From Clostridia bacterium (lineage in GTDB: Bacteria; Bacillota; Clostridia; Oscillospirales; Acutalibacteraceae), in the NCBI GenBank assembly GCA_017625095.1, contig JAGALQ010000032.1, forward strand, positions 1 through 64,000: a stretch of DNA of 64,000 nucleotides, given 5' to 3'. The notes beneath the pieces are model-generated. The model saw only the letters and a program-made list of their open reading frames with translations, was not told the DNA's origin and ran no database searches. The position numbers and the translations under genes are program-made. How positions within the stretch are numbered: the stretch's first letter is position 1; each line of letters opens with the position of its first letter. Shown here piece after piece: positions 1-10,154 of this stretch.

Positions 1-129
1 ACGCCTTCATGGGTATGGGACAACAGAAACGGTAACCTTCAAACATTGGAGGTTCGTGCATGGATGGACGAACTCGGTGTTCAAAAGAATTATGTTGCAA
101 AAGACGGTTCTCAGCTGATTCTGTTGTAA
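1..129 (+). CDS. C-terminal fragment of an unidentified protein (5' truncated by window edge)
   Basis: Frame 1 is open from the first base to a TAA at 127-129 and gives 42 residues rich in aromatic and charged residues (it begins TPSWVWDNRNGN and ends SQLILL). A strong hairpin terminator follows directly, which supports a real gene end. I do not recognise the family; the preceding sequence lies outside the window. Confidence 0.5.
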   Translation, partial: TPSWVWDNRNGNLQTLEVRAWMDELGVQKNYVAKDGSQLILL

Positions 130-157
130 TTATGCTGTAACAAATAAAAATCAAAAT

Positions 158-206
158 AAAAGCAAACAAGCCCGTTGACTCATTGTCAGTGGGCTTGTTT
201 GCTTTT
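158..206. terminator. Bidirectional hairpin terminator between convergent genes
   Basis: The arms at 160-173 (AAGCAAACAAGCCC) and 191-204 are perfect complements. An A-tract precedes and TTTTATT follows, so it can stop both the plus-strand gene ending at 129 and the minus-strand mannosidase ending at 205. Confidence 0.85.
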
Positions 207-2625
207 ATTCGGTTATCATACATTCGGTAACTTTTCCGTCAGGCATAATTCTGACAGTTTTGATTTCCTGCGGTTTCCAGCTCATTGAGAATTTTGTGTT
301 AAGAGCGGTGAAATCAACCGTAGCATCGGTTGCGGTGCCGTTTGTTTCAACAATACGCATGATGATACCGTTGCCGTTTTCTGCAGACTTGACTGAAGTG
401 ACAACAATATTTTCTTTATCAACGTCAAGTGCAGAATAAATCTGAGGTAGATTTCCGCCGTGGTGTGTTTCCTGATGTGTCTGAAGCGGATTGTTAAGAA
501 CTTCCGATGCTTTGAATAGTTCGGAATTGACCTTCTGAATATGAGGAACGATTTCATAGGTAAATTCCTGCTCGCCCTTATCAAGAAATTCCATTTCACC
601 GTCACGCATATGCTGACCGAAGTGGTCAAGGTATGCACAGCTTCGTGCAATCATCATACGCAGATCATTACCGATTGAACAGAAACTGTATTTGCCTGTG
701 TTCAGAAGTCCGAGACCCTTACCAGTTTCATCGCATATATCGCACCATGCGTGTGAAGGCTCTTCCTGACCGTTTGCATCCTTTTCAATAAAGCCATAAG
801 GCATGGAATATGTGACGGTTGAATTGTTTACATCCGCTTTGAACGAAAGCTTGACGGATTTATACTGCTCATCAAGCTCAAGAACTGTTCTGACTGTAAG
901 CTTATCGCTATCGTCATAAAGCGAGTAGTATCTTGTCAGTACGGAATTGCCGTATTTTACAACGGATTTGACGGTTACCCTGACAGGACCGTTTTCAACA
1001 ATCTCAAGAGTACCTTCGCCAAACTGACCTATATCAATATTATAATCAAAAACTCTGTGTCCCCATGTATCGTTGGCAAAATCGTCGCAAACAACTGCTC
1101 TGCCAAGCAGACCTTCGGCAAATTCGGTGTTGCTTTCTTTTAATATACAAGAAGAAACTGCACCTGTTTCTTTATCAAAAACAAATCTGACCTTACTGTT
1201 TTCAAGGCTGTTTTCTGTTGCAGTAAGATGTGACTCGAAGGATTTTTCATCGTTGTTTTCTTTGTGATAAAGATAATATACAGCGTAACCGTAAGCAGGA
1301 ACATCTGCTTCAAAAATGCACTTGTAAAGATGCTCACCGTCGGTATATGAAGCACGCACAAGCTGGAACGGGACTTCATTACCCTTTGAATCAAGAACCT
1401 TTGAAATGTACTGCGAACCGAACTGCGCAATAGATTTAACAGCAAAAGAATGAGGGTTAAACACAACCATTGGTGAGCCTTCGCCCTCTTTATACCACAT
1501 TCTGCCTCTCATTTCAGAATCGTCAGCGTCAAGAAAATCGGTAGTCTTGATTCTCCAAGTTATACGCTGTGCAGCAAAGGTGTTTACATCAAGAGCTGTT
1601 TCACGAGCGTAACCGTAAGAATTTTCTGCATCAAAATATGCTTCTTTTACTGAACAGCCAGCAAGGATATCGTGGAACTGATTGAACATAACCCGTTCCC
1701 ATGCGGCTTCAATCTGCTTGTTATGCAAAGCAGAACCCGTCATTATATTAGCAAGAACATCCAGTTTTTCAGCCGTTACAAGCTCTGTTTCTGCCCTGCG
1801 GTTGATGTTTTTAATTCTGCTGTTTGCGCTGTAGCAACCGCTTGCGTGGTGCTGCAAATCCTCGTTTACAAGCGGCATTTCAGTGCCCTGTGCTTCTTCA
1901 AAATAAGTATCGGGGGTGGAATATTTGAAATCACCGTTACAGATAAGCTTTTCAGCGTTTTTAAGGTGCTCCTTTGAAGGTCCGCCACCGTGATTACCGA
2001 CACCGAAAAGCACCATCATCGGCTGATTTTTGTTGTAATAGTGGTCAACAAGGCGCTGCTCGTGAACATCTCCGCCGTATCCGTCAGGAACACGGAAAGC
2101 ATTGATAACACTTCCGTCAGGGCTTTGCCAATAATGCAGATCATCAAACGGAAGATTAGGTTTTTCTGTACGGTTGTCAGGTCGCTGATAAATGTAATTG
2201 TCTATTCCTGATTTTTTCAGCAGCTGAGGCAACATACCGTTATGTCCGAATGAGTCAACATTGTATCCCGTTTTTACGATGAATCCGAAATTCTCTTTGA
2301 AAAACTTTTGTGAATAGAGCATGTGACGGCAGAATGCCTCACCCGACGGAATGTTGCAATCGGGTTGCACCCACATACCGCCAACAATTGCCCATCTGCC
2401 TTCTTTTACTCTTTGCTTTATTTCTTCGAACATTTCAGGCTCGTTGAGTTTTATCCATTTATAGTAGCTTGCACATGCACTTGTGAATGTGTAATCGGGA
2501 AATTCGTTCATTCTGTCAAGTGCGGAGCGAAAAGTGGATTTAACAAGCGACAGTCCTTCAGGGACACGCCATTGCCAGACGGGGTCAAGGTGAGCGTTTG
2601 CAATGAGGTGGAACTTTTTCTTCAT
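205..2625 (-). CDS. GH38 family alpha-mannosidase
   Basis: An 806-residue cytoplasmic glycosidase with no signal peptide. The N-terminus carries the GH38 zinc motif (AHLDPVWQW, with H12 and D14 as ligands). The nucleophile Asp lies in YNVDSFGHN (D124), and a second zinc His is in the FNQFHDILAG stretch near residue 310. The C-terminal half is the beta-rich domain of the family, and the length is normal. GH38 enzymes remove alpha-linked mannose from N-glycans or mannosyl glycerate-type substrates; which one applies here cannot be told from sequence. A GGAG-type site (plus-strand ctcc at 2633-2636) precedes the ATG at 2625. The SIS and ROK genes lie 29 bases upstream on the same strand and probably form one operon with it. 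Confidence 0.93.
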   Translation of the reverse strand: MKKKFHLIANAHLDPVWQWRVPEGLSLVKSTFRSALDRMNEFPDYTFTSACASYYKWIKLNEPEMFEEIKQRVKEGRWAIVGGMWVQPDCNIPSGEAFCRHMLYSQKFFKENFGFIVKTGYNVDSFGHNGMLPQLLKKSGIDNYIYQRPDNRTEKPNLPFDDLHYWQSPDGSVINAFRVPDGYGGDVHEQRLVDHYYNKNQPMMVLFGVGNHGGGPSKEHLKNAEKLICNGDFKYSTPDTYFEEAQGTEMPLVNEDLQHHASGCYSANSRIKNINRRAETELVTAEKLDVLANIMTGSALHNKQIEAAWERVMFNQFHDILAGCSVKEAYFDAENSYGYARETALDVNTFAAQRITWRIKTTDFLDADDSEMRGRMWYKEGEGSPMVVFNPHSFAVKSIAQFGSQYISKVLDSKGNEVPFQLVRASYTDGEHLYKCIFEADVPAYGYAVYYLYHKENNDEKSFESHLTATENSLENSKVRFVFDKETGAVSSCILKESNTEFAEGLLGRAVVCDDFANDTWGHRVFDYNIDIGQFGEGTLEIVENGPVRVTVKSVVKYGNSVLTRYYSLYDDSDKLTVRTVLELDEQYKSVKLSFKADVNNSTVTYSMPYGFIEKDANGQEEPSHAWCDICDETGKGLGLLNTGKYSFCSIGNDLRMMIARSCAYLDHFGQHMRDGEMEFLDKGEQEFTYEIVPHIQKVNSELFKASEVLNNPLQTHQETHHGGNLPQIYSALDVDKENIVVTSVKSAENGNGIIMRIVETNGTATDATVDFTALNTKFSMSWKPQEIKTVRIMPDGKVTECMITE

Positions 2626-2654
2626 CTTTCAATCTCCTTTTTATGAATTCATTT

Positions 2655-3248
2655 TTATTTTGAGAAAAAATGTTTTTCAAGAGATGCACACAGATAGTGA
2701 TAAACAGGCAAGTGATATTCCTGCACTTCATAAGTTTCGCAGCTCGGAACATTTATTGTAACATCGCACAGCTCCATCAATTTGCTTGGCTTTTCACCTG
2801 TCAAAGCAACGGTCTTTACGCCAAGTGATTTTGCAACGGTCAGGGCATTGATTATATTTGCAGAATTCCCTGAAGTTGAAATACCTATAACAAGATCATT
2901 TTTGCATGCGTATCCATATACAAGCTGTGCATACATCATCTCAGGATCTGCATCATTAACATAAGCGGAGAGCACGGATATCTGGCTTGGTAAAGATATT
3001 GCCGGTAAAGCTCCTTGCAAACCTTTGCGGAGTTCTTCCGGTATGCGTTCATCGGAAACAGGTCGCTTCAAATGAAAACCTTTCATGAGTTCGCCTACAA
3101 TATGTTCACAATCTGCCGCACTGCCCCCGTTGCCGCATATAAGTATCTTTCCGCCTTGTTCGTATGTTTTTATCATAAGTTCAAGAGTATTTTTAATTTT
3201 ACTCTCGCAGGACTTAAGAGCAGGATAGCGTACCATTAGCTTTTCCAT
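2655..3248 (-). CDS. SIS-domain sugar-phosphate isomerase, GmhA-like
   Basis: A 197-residue single SIS (sugar isomerase) domain protein. The phosphosugar-binding loops are visible: CGNGGSAADCEHIVGEL near residues 38-55 and ISTSGNSANI near 125. This arrangement matches GmhA/DiaA-type proteins, which act on sedoheptulose 7-phosphate or related ketose phosphates. It sits between a mannosidase and a ROK kinase, so an isomerase acting on released sugar phosphate is a reasonable inference, but a heptose pathway is not evident nearby. The start abuts the stop of the ROK gene (no gap), which indicates translational coupling. The substrate is unknown. Confidence 0.85.
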   Translation of the reverse strand: MEKLMVRYPALKSCESKIKNTLELMIKTYEQGGKILICGNGGSAADCEHIVGELMKGFHLKRPVSDERIPEELRKGLQGALPAISLPSQISVLSAYVNDADPEMMYAQLVYGYACKNDLVIGISTSGNSANIINALTVAKSLGVKTVALTGEKPSKLMELCDVTINVPSCETYEVQEYHLPVYHYLCASLEKHFFSK

Positions 3249-4205
3249 TCATATTTCTCCTTTTATTCCGCAAACCGCTACACACAAAGCAGCAACATCT
3301 CCAAGTGATTCACCAAGCTCTGCAGGAACTATTTTGCAAACATTGCGCGATTGAGGAAGAGTTTCTTTTGCAATAACCTTTTCCATTTCTGCTCGTAATA
3401 ATTCTTCGCTGCGTTGAAATATGCTTCCAAGAATTATCTTTTCGGGGTTGAGTATATCAATCAGCACTGAAAGACCTCGACCTAACATATGTGCACACTG
3501 CTTGTATACTTCCAATGCACTTTCATCGCCTAATATAGCGATATCAGCGATAGATTTGGCTGTTATTTCATCACCCGAAAAACTTACAGGATGGCCCATT
3601 TGTTGGTTTTCTTTTGCAATGGTTTTTCCTATTTGAGCTATACCGCCGCCGGAACAGAATCCTTCAAATGAACCTGCTTTTCCGTAACCGACCGGTCCAT
3701 AATCAGAAAGCCTTATATGACCTACTTCGCCTGCCATATCACAAGCACCGGTGTACAGTTTGCCATTCAAGATGAGTCCCGCACCAAGACCCGTGCCAAA
3801 AGTAAGAAATATCATATTCTGTGTCCCTCTTCCTGCTCCGAATTTCCATTCTGCAAGACTGCATGCATCTGCATCATTTCTTAAAAAGACAGGAACATTG
3901 AATTCGTTTTTTAGCACATCTACTATTTTAATATTATCCCATCCGGGAAGATTAGGCGGTGATTTTATTATTCCGTTTTTAGAGTCCAACGGGCCTCCGC
4001 AACTTATACCTATAGCATCACATTTGCCCATTGTTTTTGCAATTTTGATTATCTTATCAATAGTGTTTTTGCAATCCTTTGTTGGGACTTTTTCCTTTTG
4101 TATAACTTCACCCGCATCATTGCCCGAAACCACTGCGCATTTGGTTCCGCCAATGTCGATACCAATAAATTTAATAACTGACACCTCCTGTCTAATACGT
4201 TCCAT
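3249..4205 (-). CDS. ROK family sugar kinase
   Basis: A ROK (repressor, ORF, kinase) protein with no DNA-binding domain, so probably an enzyme. The ATP phosphate loop FIGIDIGGTKCA is near residues 13-24, the sugar-binding RNDADACSLAEWKFG near 110, and FGTGLGAGLI near 137. The zinc Cys cluster that most ROK kinases carry after the GEVGH motif (CxCGxxGCxE) is absent: the stretch reads GEVGHIRLSDYGPVGYGKAG with no cysteine. The ATG at 4205 has no ribosome site, whereas AGGAGG (plus-strand cctcct at 4184-4189) sits eight bases before an in-frame ATT at 4175-4173, so the true start is probably that ATT (residue I11). It heads the SIS-GH38 operon and likely phosphorylates mannose, N-acetylmannosamine or a similar sugar. 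Confidence 0.87.
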   Translation of the reverse strand: MERIRQEVSVIKFIGIDIGGTKCAVVSGNDAGEVIQKEKVPTKDCKNTIDKIIKIAKTMGKCDAIGISCGGPLDSKNGIIKSPPNLPGWDNIKIVDVLKNEFNVPVFLRNDADACSLAEWKFGAGRGTQNMIFLTFGTGLGAGLILNGKLYTGACDMAGEVGHIRLSDYGPVGYGKAGSFEGFCSGGGIAQIGKTIAKENQQMGHPVSFSGDEITAKSIADIAILGDESALEVYKQCAHMLGRGLSVLIDILNPEKIILGSIFQRSEELLRAEMEKVIAKETLPQSRNVCKIVPAELGESLGDVAALCVAVCGIKGEI

Positions 4206-4224
4206 TGATTATGATTTTATTATA
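4184..4224 (-). promoter_or_regulatory. -10 box and displaced ribosome site of the ROK-SIS-GH38 operon
   Basis: A TATAAT hexamer on the minus strand (plus 4219-4224) would place the transcription start close to the ATG at 4205, leaving no room for a ribosome site before it. AGGAGG at 4184-4189 lies downstream of that ATG. No good -35 is seen at 17 bases (ATGCAG), so activation by the divergent AraC regulator is plausible. Confidence 0.5.
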
Positions 4225-4317
4225 CTTTGCATGTCAGAATCCTGCATTGTCTTTTTTTGCCTTTGTATTGATTTTTATTATCAGACAAGTTAAAATAGAG
4301 CAAAAGGAAGTGGGCTT

Positions 4318-5097
4318 ATGCAGAAATATACAAAGAGCAGATTTATAGAAAACGGCTACCTCAGTGCAACCAAAAAGCAAGAAAACACTTTTATAGAAAC
4401 GCATTTTCACGATTTTTATGAGCTGGAGTTTATTGTTTCGGGCAACGGTACATATACGGTTGACGGAACCGAATATGAAATAGAACCGGGCAATTTGTTT
4501 TTCTTGACTCCGCTTGACTTTCACTATGTGGATATCAAGGATGCCGAACTTTATAATGTTATGTTCTCGGGCGATATCTGCAATCAGACTTTTCTGCAGA
4601 GCCTCACAAAAAACTCGCCGGTGTTTCTGAAAGTAAGCGGAGAAACCAAACTTTGCTTTGAAGTTTTGCTTAACGAACTCTGCAACAATATAAATGATAA
4701 GGATTTTTCCGAAATGTTGCTCAACGCCATTATTGCAAAACTTAAAAAGGAAACTTCAGATGACGAACCAATCAGGGAACTTTCCGCAATAAACAAAGCG
4801 GAGTTATATGTTCTCAACAATTTCAGAAATGAGCTTAAACTTGAAGATGTTGCCAACGAGGTTGCACTTGCACCCACATATTTTTCACGGCTATTCAAGG
4901 CAGAAAAAGGAATAAACTTCAAAGTTTATCTGAACAATATGCGCTTTGAATATGCAAAAAAACTGCTTGAGCACACAGACATGACCGTGCTGCAGATATG
5001 CACGGAATGCGGATTCAACGACTATCCGAATTTCATAAGACGTTTTAAACAACACACAGGATATTACCCTGTTCAATACAGAGAGTTGTTTGGATAA
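4318..5097 (+). CDS. AraC family transcriptional regulator with cupin N-domain
   Basis: 259 residues. The N-terminal half (about 1-120) has the AraC cupin pattern, with HFHDFYELEFIVSG and a YEIEPGNLFFLTP strand. The C-terminal 100 residues form the double helix-turn-helix: LEDVANEVALAPTYFSRLFK, then LQICTECGFNDYPNFIRRFK ending in TGYYPVQYRE. It is divergent from the ROK-SIS-GH38 operon across a 112-base gap, the usual place for a local sugar-responsive activator. AGGAAG precedes the ATG by about ten bases. The inducer is unknown but is probably a sugar released by the mannosidase. Confidence 0.92.
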   Translation: MQKYTKSRFIENGYLSATKKQENTFIETHFHDFYELEFIVSGNGTYTVDGTEYEIEPGNLFFLTPLDFHYVDIKDAELYNVMFSGDICNQTFLQSLTKNSPVFLKVSGETKLCFEVLLNELCNNINDKDFSEMLLNAIIAKLKKETSDDEPIRELSAINKAELYVLNNFRNELKLEDVANEVALAPTYFSRLFKAEKGINFKVYLNNMRFEYAKKLLEHTDMTVLQICTECGFNDYPNFIRRFKQHTGYYPVQYRELFG

Positions 5098-5283
5098 AAC
5101 TAATATATAATTGAATATTATAAACCTTTTAAAAACGAAAAAGAGCAAAAACCGATTTGGTAACTTAAATAATGCAATTTTTACAATCTTCAAAGTGCAG
5201 TCTAAACCGATAAAAATCACATATTTTCCGTTCAATTTTTCTTAAACGACAATACATAATAAAAACTAAATCCATTCGACAAA

Positions 5284-5321
5284 AGTTAATTCTTAACGGT
5301 TTAGAGCGATAAGAATTAACT
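5284..5321. repeat. Perfect 12-base inverted repeat
   Basis: Arms AGTTAATTCTTA (5284-5295) and its exact complement at 5310-5321 with a 14-base loop. No T-tract follows, so a terminator is unlikely; an operator or a hairpin near the island edge is possible. Confidence 0.55.
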
Positions 5322-5356
5322 AAAAACACCGTGTCTTGATAAAATAAAACTTTTTT

Positions 5357-5387
5357 GCCTTCCCGATTTTTAGGGAGGGCATTTTTT
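5357..5387 (+). terminator. Hairpin terminator after the AraC gene
   Basis: Arms GCCTTCCC (5357-5364) and GGGAGGGC (5373-5380, one G-T pair) are followed by ATTTTTT. Confidence 0.75.
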
Positions 5388-5450
5388 GATACCTAAAAAA
5401 TTGTGACGCCAATTCTGCCGTCGTCCTACAGATAACACGGAATAATTATT

Positions 5451-5484
5451 GTAATTGTGACGGCACTTTTGCCGTCACAATTAC
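5451..5484. repeat. Perfect 14-base inverted repeat at the start of the island
   Basis: GTAATTGTGACGGC (5451-5464) and its exact complement (5471-5484) flank a six-base loop. A partial copy (TTGTGACGCC) is at 5401-5410. It lies immediately before repeat array A and may be a terminator or part of a replication or transfer region. Confidence 0.6.
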
Positions 5485-5523
5485 ACTTTTTGAAAATTTC
5501 TTTTCGAAAAATCACCCCAATTT

Positions 5524-5990
5524 GCCTCTTCCCAGTGCAAACATAATGAGAGGACTTTTTGAATTCTTTGTAAATATTTCGGAATTAGGGCGTACAAATG
5601 TCTTCTCTCGGTGGGAATAAGTGAAGGTTTTTTTAAAACTCTTTGTAAACAATTCAGAATTTGGGTGTGCAAATGGCTTCTCCCAGTGGGAATAAGTGAA
5701 AGCTATTTTAAATTTTTTTGCAAAACACCCTACAAATTGCCCTCTCCCAGTGCATATATAGTGGAGGGTATTTTTAAAAAACTTTTTGAACTTTTCCGAA
5801 AACAGCGAATTTTGGGTGTCCATTTTGGGGGTGCTTGTTCAAATAAGTGAAGAGATATTTAAATTTTCTCTGAAAAATCACCCCAATTTGCCCTCTCCCA
5901 GTGCAAACATAATGAAGGGTAATTTTAAATTTTATGAAAACAGACTATACAAAACACCCTCTGAAATTCCAAATAAGTGAGAGAAGTTTT
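5524..5990. repeat. Repeat array A, degenerate direct repeats of about 75 bases
   Basis: A core CTCCCAGTG, then a purine-rich AATAAGTGA-like stretch and T/A runs ending in TTTGTAAA, recurs with cores near 5531, 5607, 5682, 5746 and 5897. Partial units lie near 5838 and 5970. Between cores are related TTCGGAATTTGGGTGTGCAAAT-like segments. Short open frames through it are low-complexity products of the repeat and have no ribosome sites. There is no gene from 5098 to 6228. Iteron-like origin or transfer DNA is the best guess. Confidence 0.65.
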
Positions 5991-6000
5991 TGCCCTTCAT

Positions 6001-6228
6001 CAAAAAAATAAGGAGTTGATGCCTATGATTTAGTACCAGCCGAAAGGCAAAACAAAACCACGGCTTTGTCCGTGGCATAAGTCTTAGCGAGCAATGGATT
6101 TGTGCATACAAATCCGCACGTTAGGGACTTCTCGCCTGCCGGCTCGGTCGGTGCTTTTGAATGCAAAATGCATTCAAAGGTCTCCACCGGAGACCCGCAC
6201 CCCTAAAACCCGCAGAAAGGAGGTAGAA
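6001..6228 (+). other. Hairpin-rich region, candidate oriT or leader of the mobilisation operon
   Basis: Three perfect inverted repeats lie in 120 bases: CCACGG (6058-6063 with 6070-6075), GGATTTGT (6096-6103 with 6108-6115) and TTTGAATGCA (6156-6165 with 6169-6178). A CACCCCTAAAACCC stretch lies at about 6199-6212, just before the RHH gene. Clustered hairpins just upstream of relaxosome-like RHH genes are typical of transfer origins, but no relaxase gene is present, so this is inference. Confidence 0.4.
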
Positions 6229-6564
6229 ATGAAATACACCAAAACAATATTCTTCTATCTGTACGATGAAGAATTAAATAACCTTGATGAAAAAGCAGAC
6301 TTGGCGGGAATAACTCGTTCGGAGTATGTTCGCAGATGTATCAATGAAACGGTTATGAAACCGACAGTTAATATTAACTATGTTGAATTTACCCGTGAAG
6401 CCACAGATATTATTGAACGCTTCAGAGTTGTTGCTGACCGTGCGTGGCACAGCAGAGTTCTTGATGTTCCGATGTTTCGGAAAGTTATTCAGGACACACA
6501 AATACTTATGACAAATATCAAAAATGAATTAATAAAGGAGATTAACCATGAGAAACAGAAATAA
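6229..6564 (+). CDS. Ribbon-helix-helix mobilisation-type accessory protein
   Basis: 111 residues starting at an ATG with a perfect AAAGGAGG site six bases upstream (6216-6223); the longer upstream reading has no support. The N-terminus shows a ribbon-helix-helix pattern, a short strand followed by LDEKADLAGITRSEYVRRCI, as in MobC-like relaxosome proteins and CopG-type regulators. The rest is helical. It is the first gene of a tightly overlapping set (RHH, second small DNA-binding-like protein, ParB, small protein, recombinase). The role in DNA processing or plasmid-like maintenance is inferred from context. Confidence 0.65.
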   Translation: MKYTKTIFFYLYDEELNNLDEKADLAGITRSEYVRRCINETVMKPTVNINYVEFTREATDIIERFRVVADRAWHSRVLDVPMFRKVIQDTQILMTNIKNELIKEINHEKQK

Positions 6565-6880
6565 CAGAATTGCAGTCAGAGTTACAAACAAGGAATTTGA
6601 CCGTATCAATGAAATGGTAAGTAAAAGTATATTCCCGAAAGAAAAGCTGATTCGACTTATCGTTACAGGTTATCCGATTCAAGAAAAACCTTCGGATGAT
6701 TGTATGCAGCTTGAACTTACCTTGGGTAAACTCGCAACAAATATGGGAGCTTTGCTTTTCCAAGGAACAGAGGCAAGCAACACTTCAGAACTTGTGTATG
6801 AAACATTGAATATTTTAATGAATGTAAATTATGTATCTTACGACATAAAACGTAAGAAAAAGAAAGGAGTCAAATTATGA
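6548..6880 (+). CDS. Small basic protein, mobilisation/RHH-like
   Basis: 110 residues, basic at both ends (begins MRNRNNRIAVRV and ends KRKKKKGVKL). The first 45 residues again look like a strand followed by two helices, as in RHH or MobC-type accessory proteins. The ATG lies inside the preceding gene (17-base overlap) behind AAAGGAG, so the two are translationally coupled. I do not recognise a named family. Location suggests a partner of the preceding RHH protein in DNA binding. Confidence 0.6.
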   Translation: MRNRNNRIAVRVTNKEFDRINEMVSKSIFPKEKLIRLIVTGYPIQEKPSDDCMQLELTLGKLATNMGALLFQGTEASNTSELVYETLNILMNVNYVSYDIKRKKKKGVKL

Positions 6881-7712
6881 AAATTGATAAAGTAAATATC
6901 AACAATCTTTTACCGTTTAATGAAAATCCTTACCGAATCCGTGAGGGTGAAGAGTTGGAATCGCTGCTTGACAGCATAAGTGAGAACGGGATAATCTCAC
7001 CCCTTGTTGTCAGACCTACGGAGGAGAAAGGCAAATACGAAGTCATATCGGGACACCGCAGATTACACGCTGCCCGAATGCTTAATCTTGAAACCGTTCC
7101 CGTTACAGTTTGTGATGTAAGTAGAGAAGAAGCAATGATTATGCTGGTTGACAGTAACCTGCACAGAGAACATATTTTACCGAGCGAAAAAGCAAATGCG
7201 TACAAGCTGAAACTTGATGCTATGAAAGCACAGGGCAAGAGGACAGATTTAACTTGTGGACAAGCTGTCTACAAGTCCAGAGAAAGCGTGTCCGACACCG
7301 ACAGCGGCAGGCAGGTACAAAGATATATCCGCCTGACTATGCTTATACCTGAACTGCTTAAAATGGTAGACGAAAACAAAATTGCGTTTTCCGTTGCAGT
7401 TGAACTGTCGTATCTTGATGATTCCAAACAGTATGAATTATTGGGAATAATTGAGGAAACAGAATGTACTCCGTCATATTCTCAAGCGAACAGAATGCGA
7501 AAGCTTTTCCAATCGGGAGAACTGACCGAAAACTCAATTAATAATATTATGAACGAAGAAAAAGCTAACCAAAAGCCGATGTTCAAGATGTCTATGGAGA
7601 AATTACAGAAATATTCTCCGAAATCTGATGAAAGACAGATGCAGGAGTTCATAATCAAGGCTTGTGAATACTATGCGAAGTATTTACAGAAAAAGAGAAA
7701 TCGGGAGGCAAG

Positions 7713-7716
<4 letters not shown>
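6877..7716 (+). CDS. ParB/RepB/Spo0J family partition protein
   Basis: 279 residues. The ParB N-domain is clear: a LLPFNENPYRIREGEELESL start, then IISPLVVRP, the VISGHRRLHAARML motif near 55-68 (the GHRR nucleotide-binding loop), and SNLHREHILPSEKANAY near 90-107. A helix-turn-helix region follows from about 140. The start overlaps the upstream gene by four bases (ATGA). There is no ParA next to it, as is common for orphan ParB genes in Firmicutes conjugative and mobilisable elements. It probably stabilises the element or acts as a regulator. Confidence 0.88.
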
Positions 7717-9627
<1,911 letters not shown>

Positions 9628-9634
9628 CAAAAAA

Positions 9635-9660
9635 GAGCAGGCTACAAACCTGCTCGATAC
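9635..9660 (+). terminator. Hairpin after the recombinase
   Basis: GAGCAGG (9635-9641) pairs with CCTGCTC (9649-9655) directly after the stop codon. The T-tract is weak, so termination is only likely. Confidence 0.5.
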
Positions 9661-9707
9661 ATAACAAATCATATTAAATTTAACTATGAGGAAATGCAAA
9701 AAAGAAA

Positions 9708-9740
9708 AGTGAGTGTTCACTTGTGTTATGAACACTCACT
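9708..9740. repeat. Perfect 12-base inverted repeat flanking array B
   Basis: AGTGAGTGTTCA (9708-9719) and its exact complement (9729-9740). A second inverted pair, GCAAAGATGG (9744-9753) and CCATCTTTGC (9783-9792), follows and overlaps the first unit of array B. Stacked inverted repeats beside direct repeats resemble a replication origin. Confidence 0.6.
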
Positions 9741-9777
9741 ATGGCAAAGATGGACGCTTTTGATACAGTAAAAATCC

Positions 9778-10050
9778 AAGTACCATCTTTGCACTTTTTT
9801 ACTTGTTTTTCCATTAACCAAGTACCATATCGGCATTTTTTTAACCGATTTTTTTCTTCGTCAAGTACCATATCGTCGTTTTTTGCGTACTTTCCGAAAA
9901 CAGCAAAAGTACCATATCGCCGTTTTTGAGTGCTTTCTAAAAGCAAAAAGTACCACATCGCCGTTTTTGCGTACTTTCCGAAAACATCAAAAGTACCACG
10001 CACCCGTTTTTGTAGGCTTTTTTAAAAAGCGAAGTACCACGGAGCGTATT
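9778..10050. repeat. Repeat array B, seven iteron-like units with about 42-base period
   Basis: The core AAGTACCATATCGCCG plus a T-run begins at 9778, 9820, 9863, 9907, 9948, 9991 and 10032. Spacing is 41-44 bases, i.e. four helical turns. Central units are best conserved and outer ones diverge. Spacer segments such as CGTACTTTCCGAAAACA also recur. There is no coding gene between 9628 and 10154. This is an iteron-type protein-binding array; no Rep gene is adjacent in the window. Confidence 0.75.
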
Positions 10051-10154
10051 TTAAACACAAATCATACAATTCGCTTTTATTCAGAATTAGATTTTCCAAT
10101 TATCGTCATATTCCCGGAGAAATATCGGAATAAAATATGTCCAAAAAACTTAAA

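Noticed and set aside
5481-5980. Several short ORFs in repeat array A
   Set aside because: They are low-complexity translations of the repeat units, overlap on both strands and lack ribosome sites.
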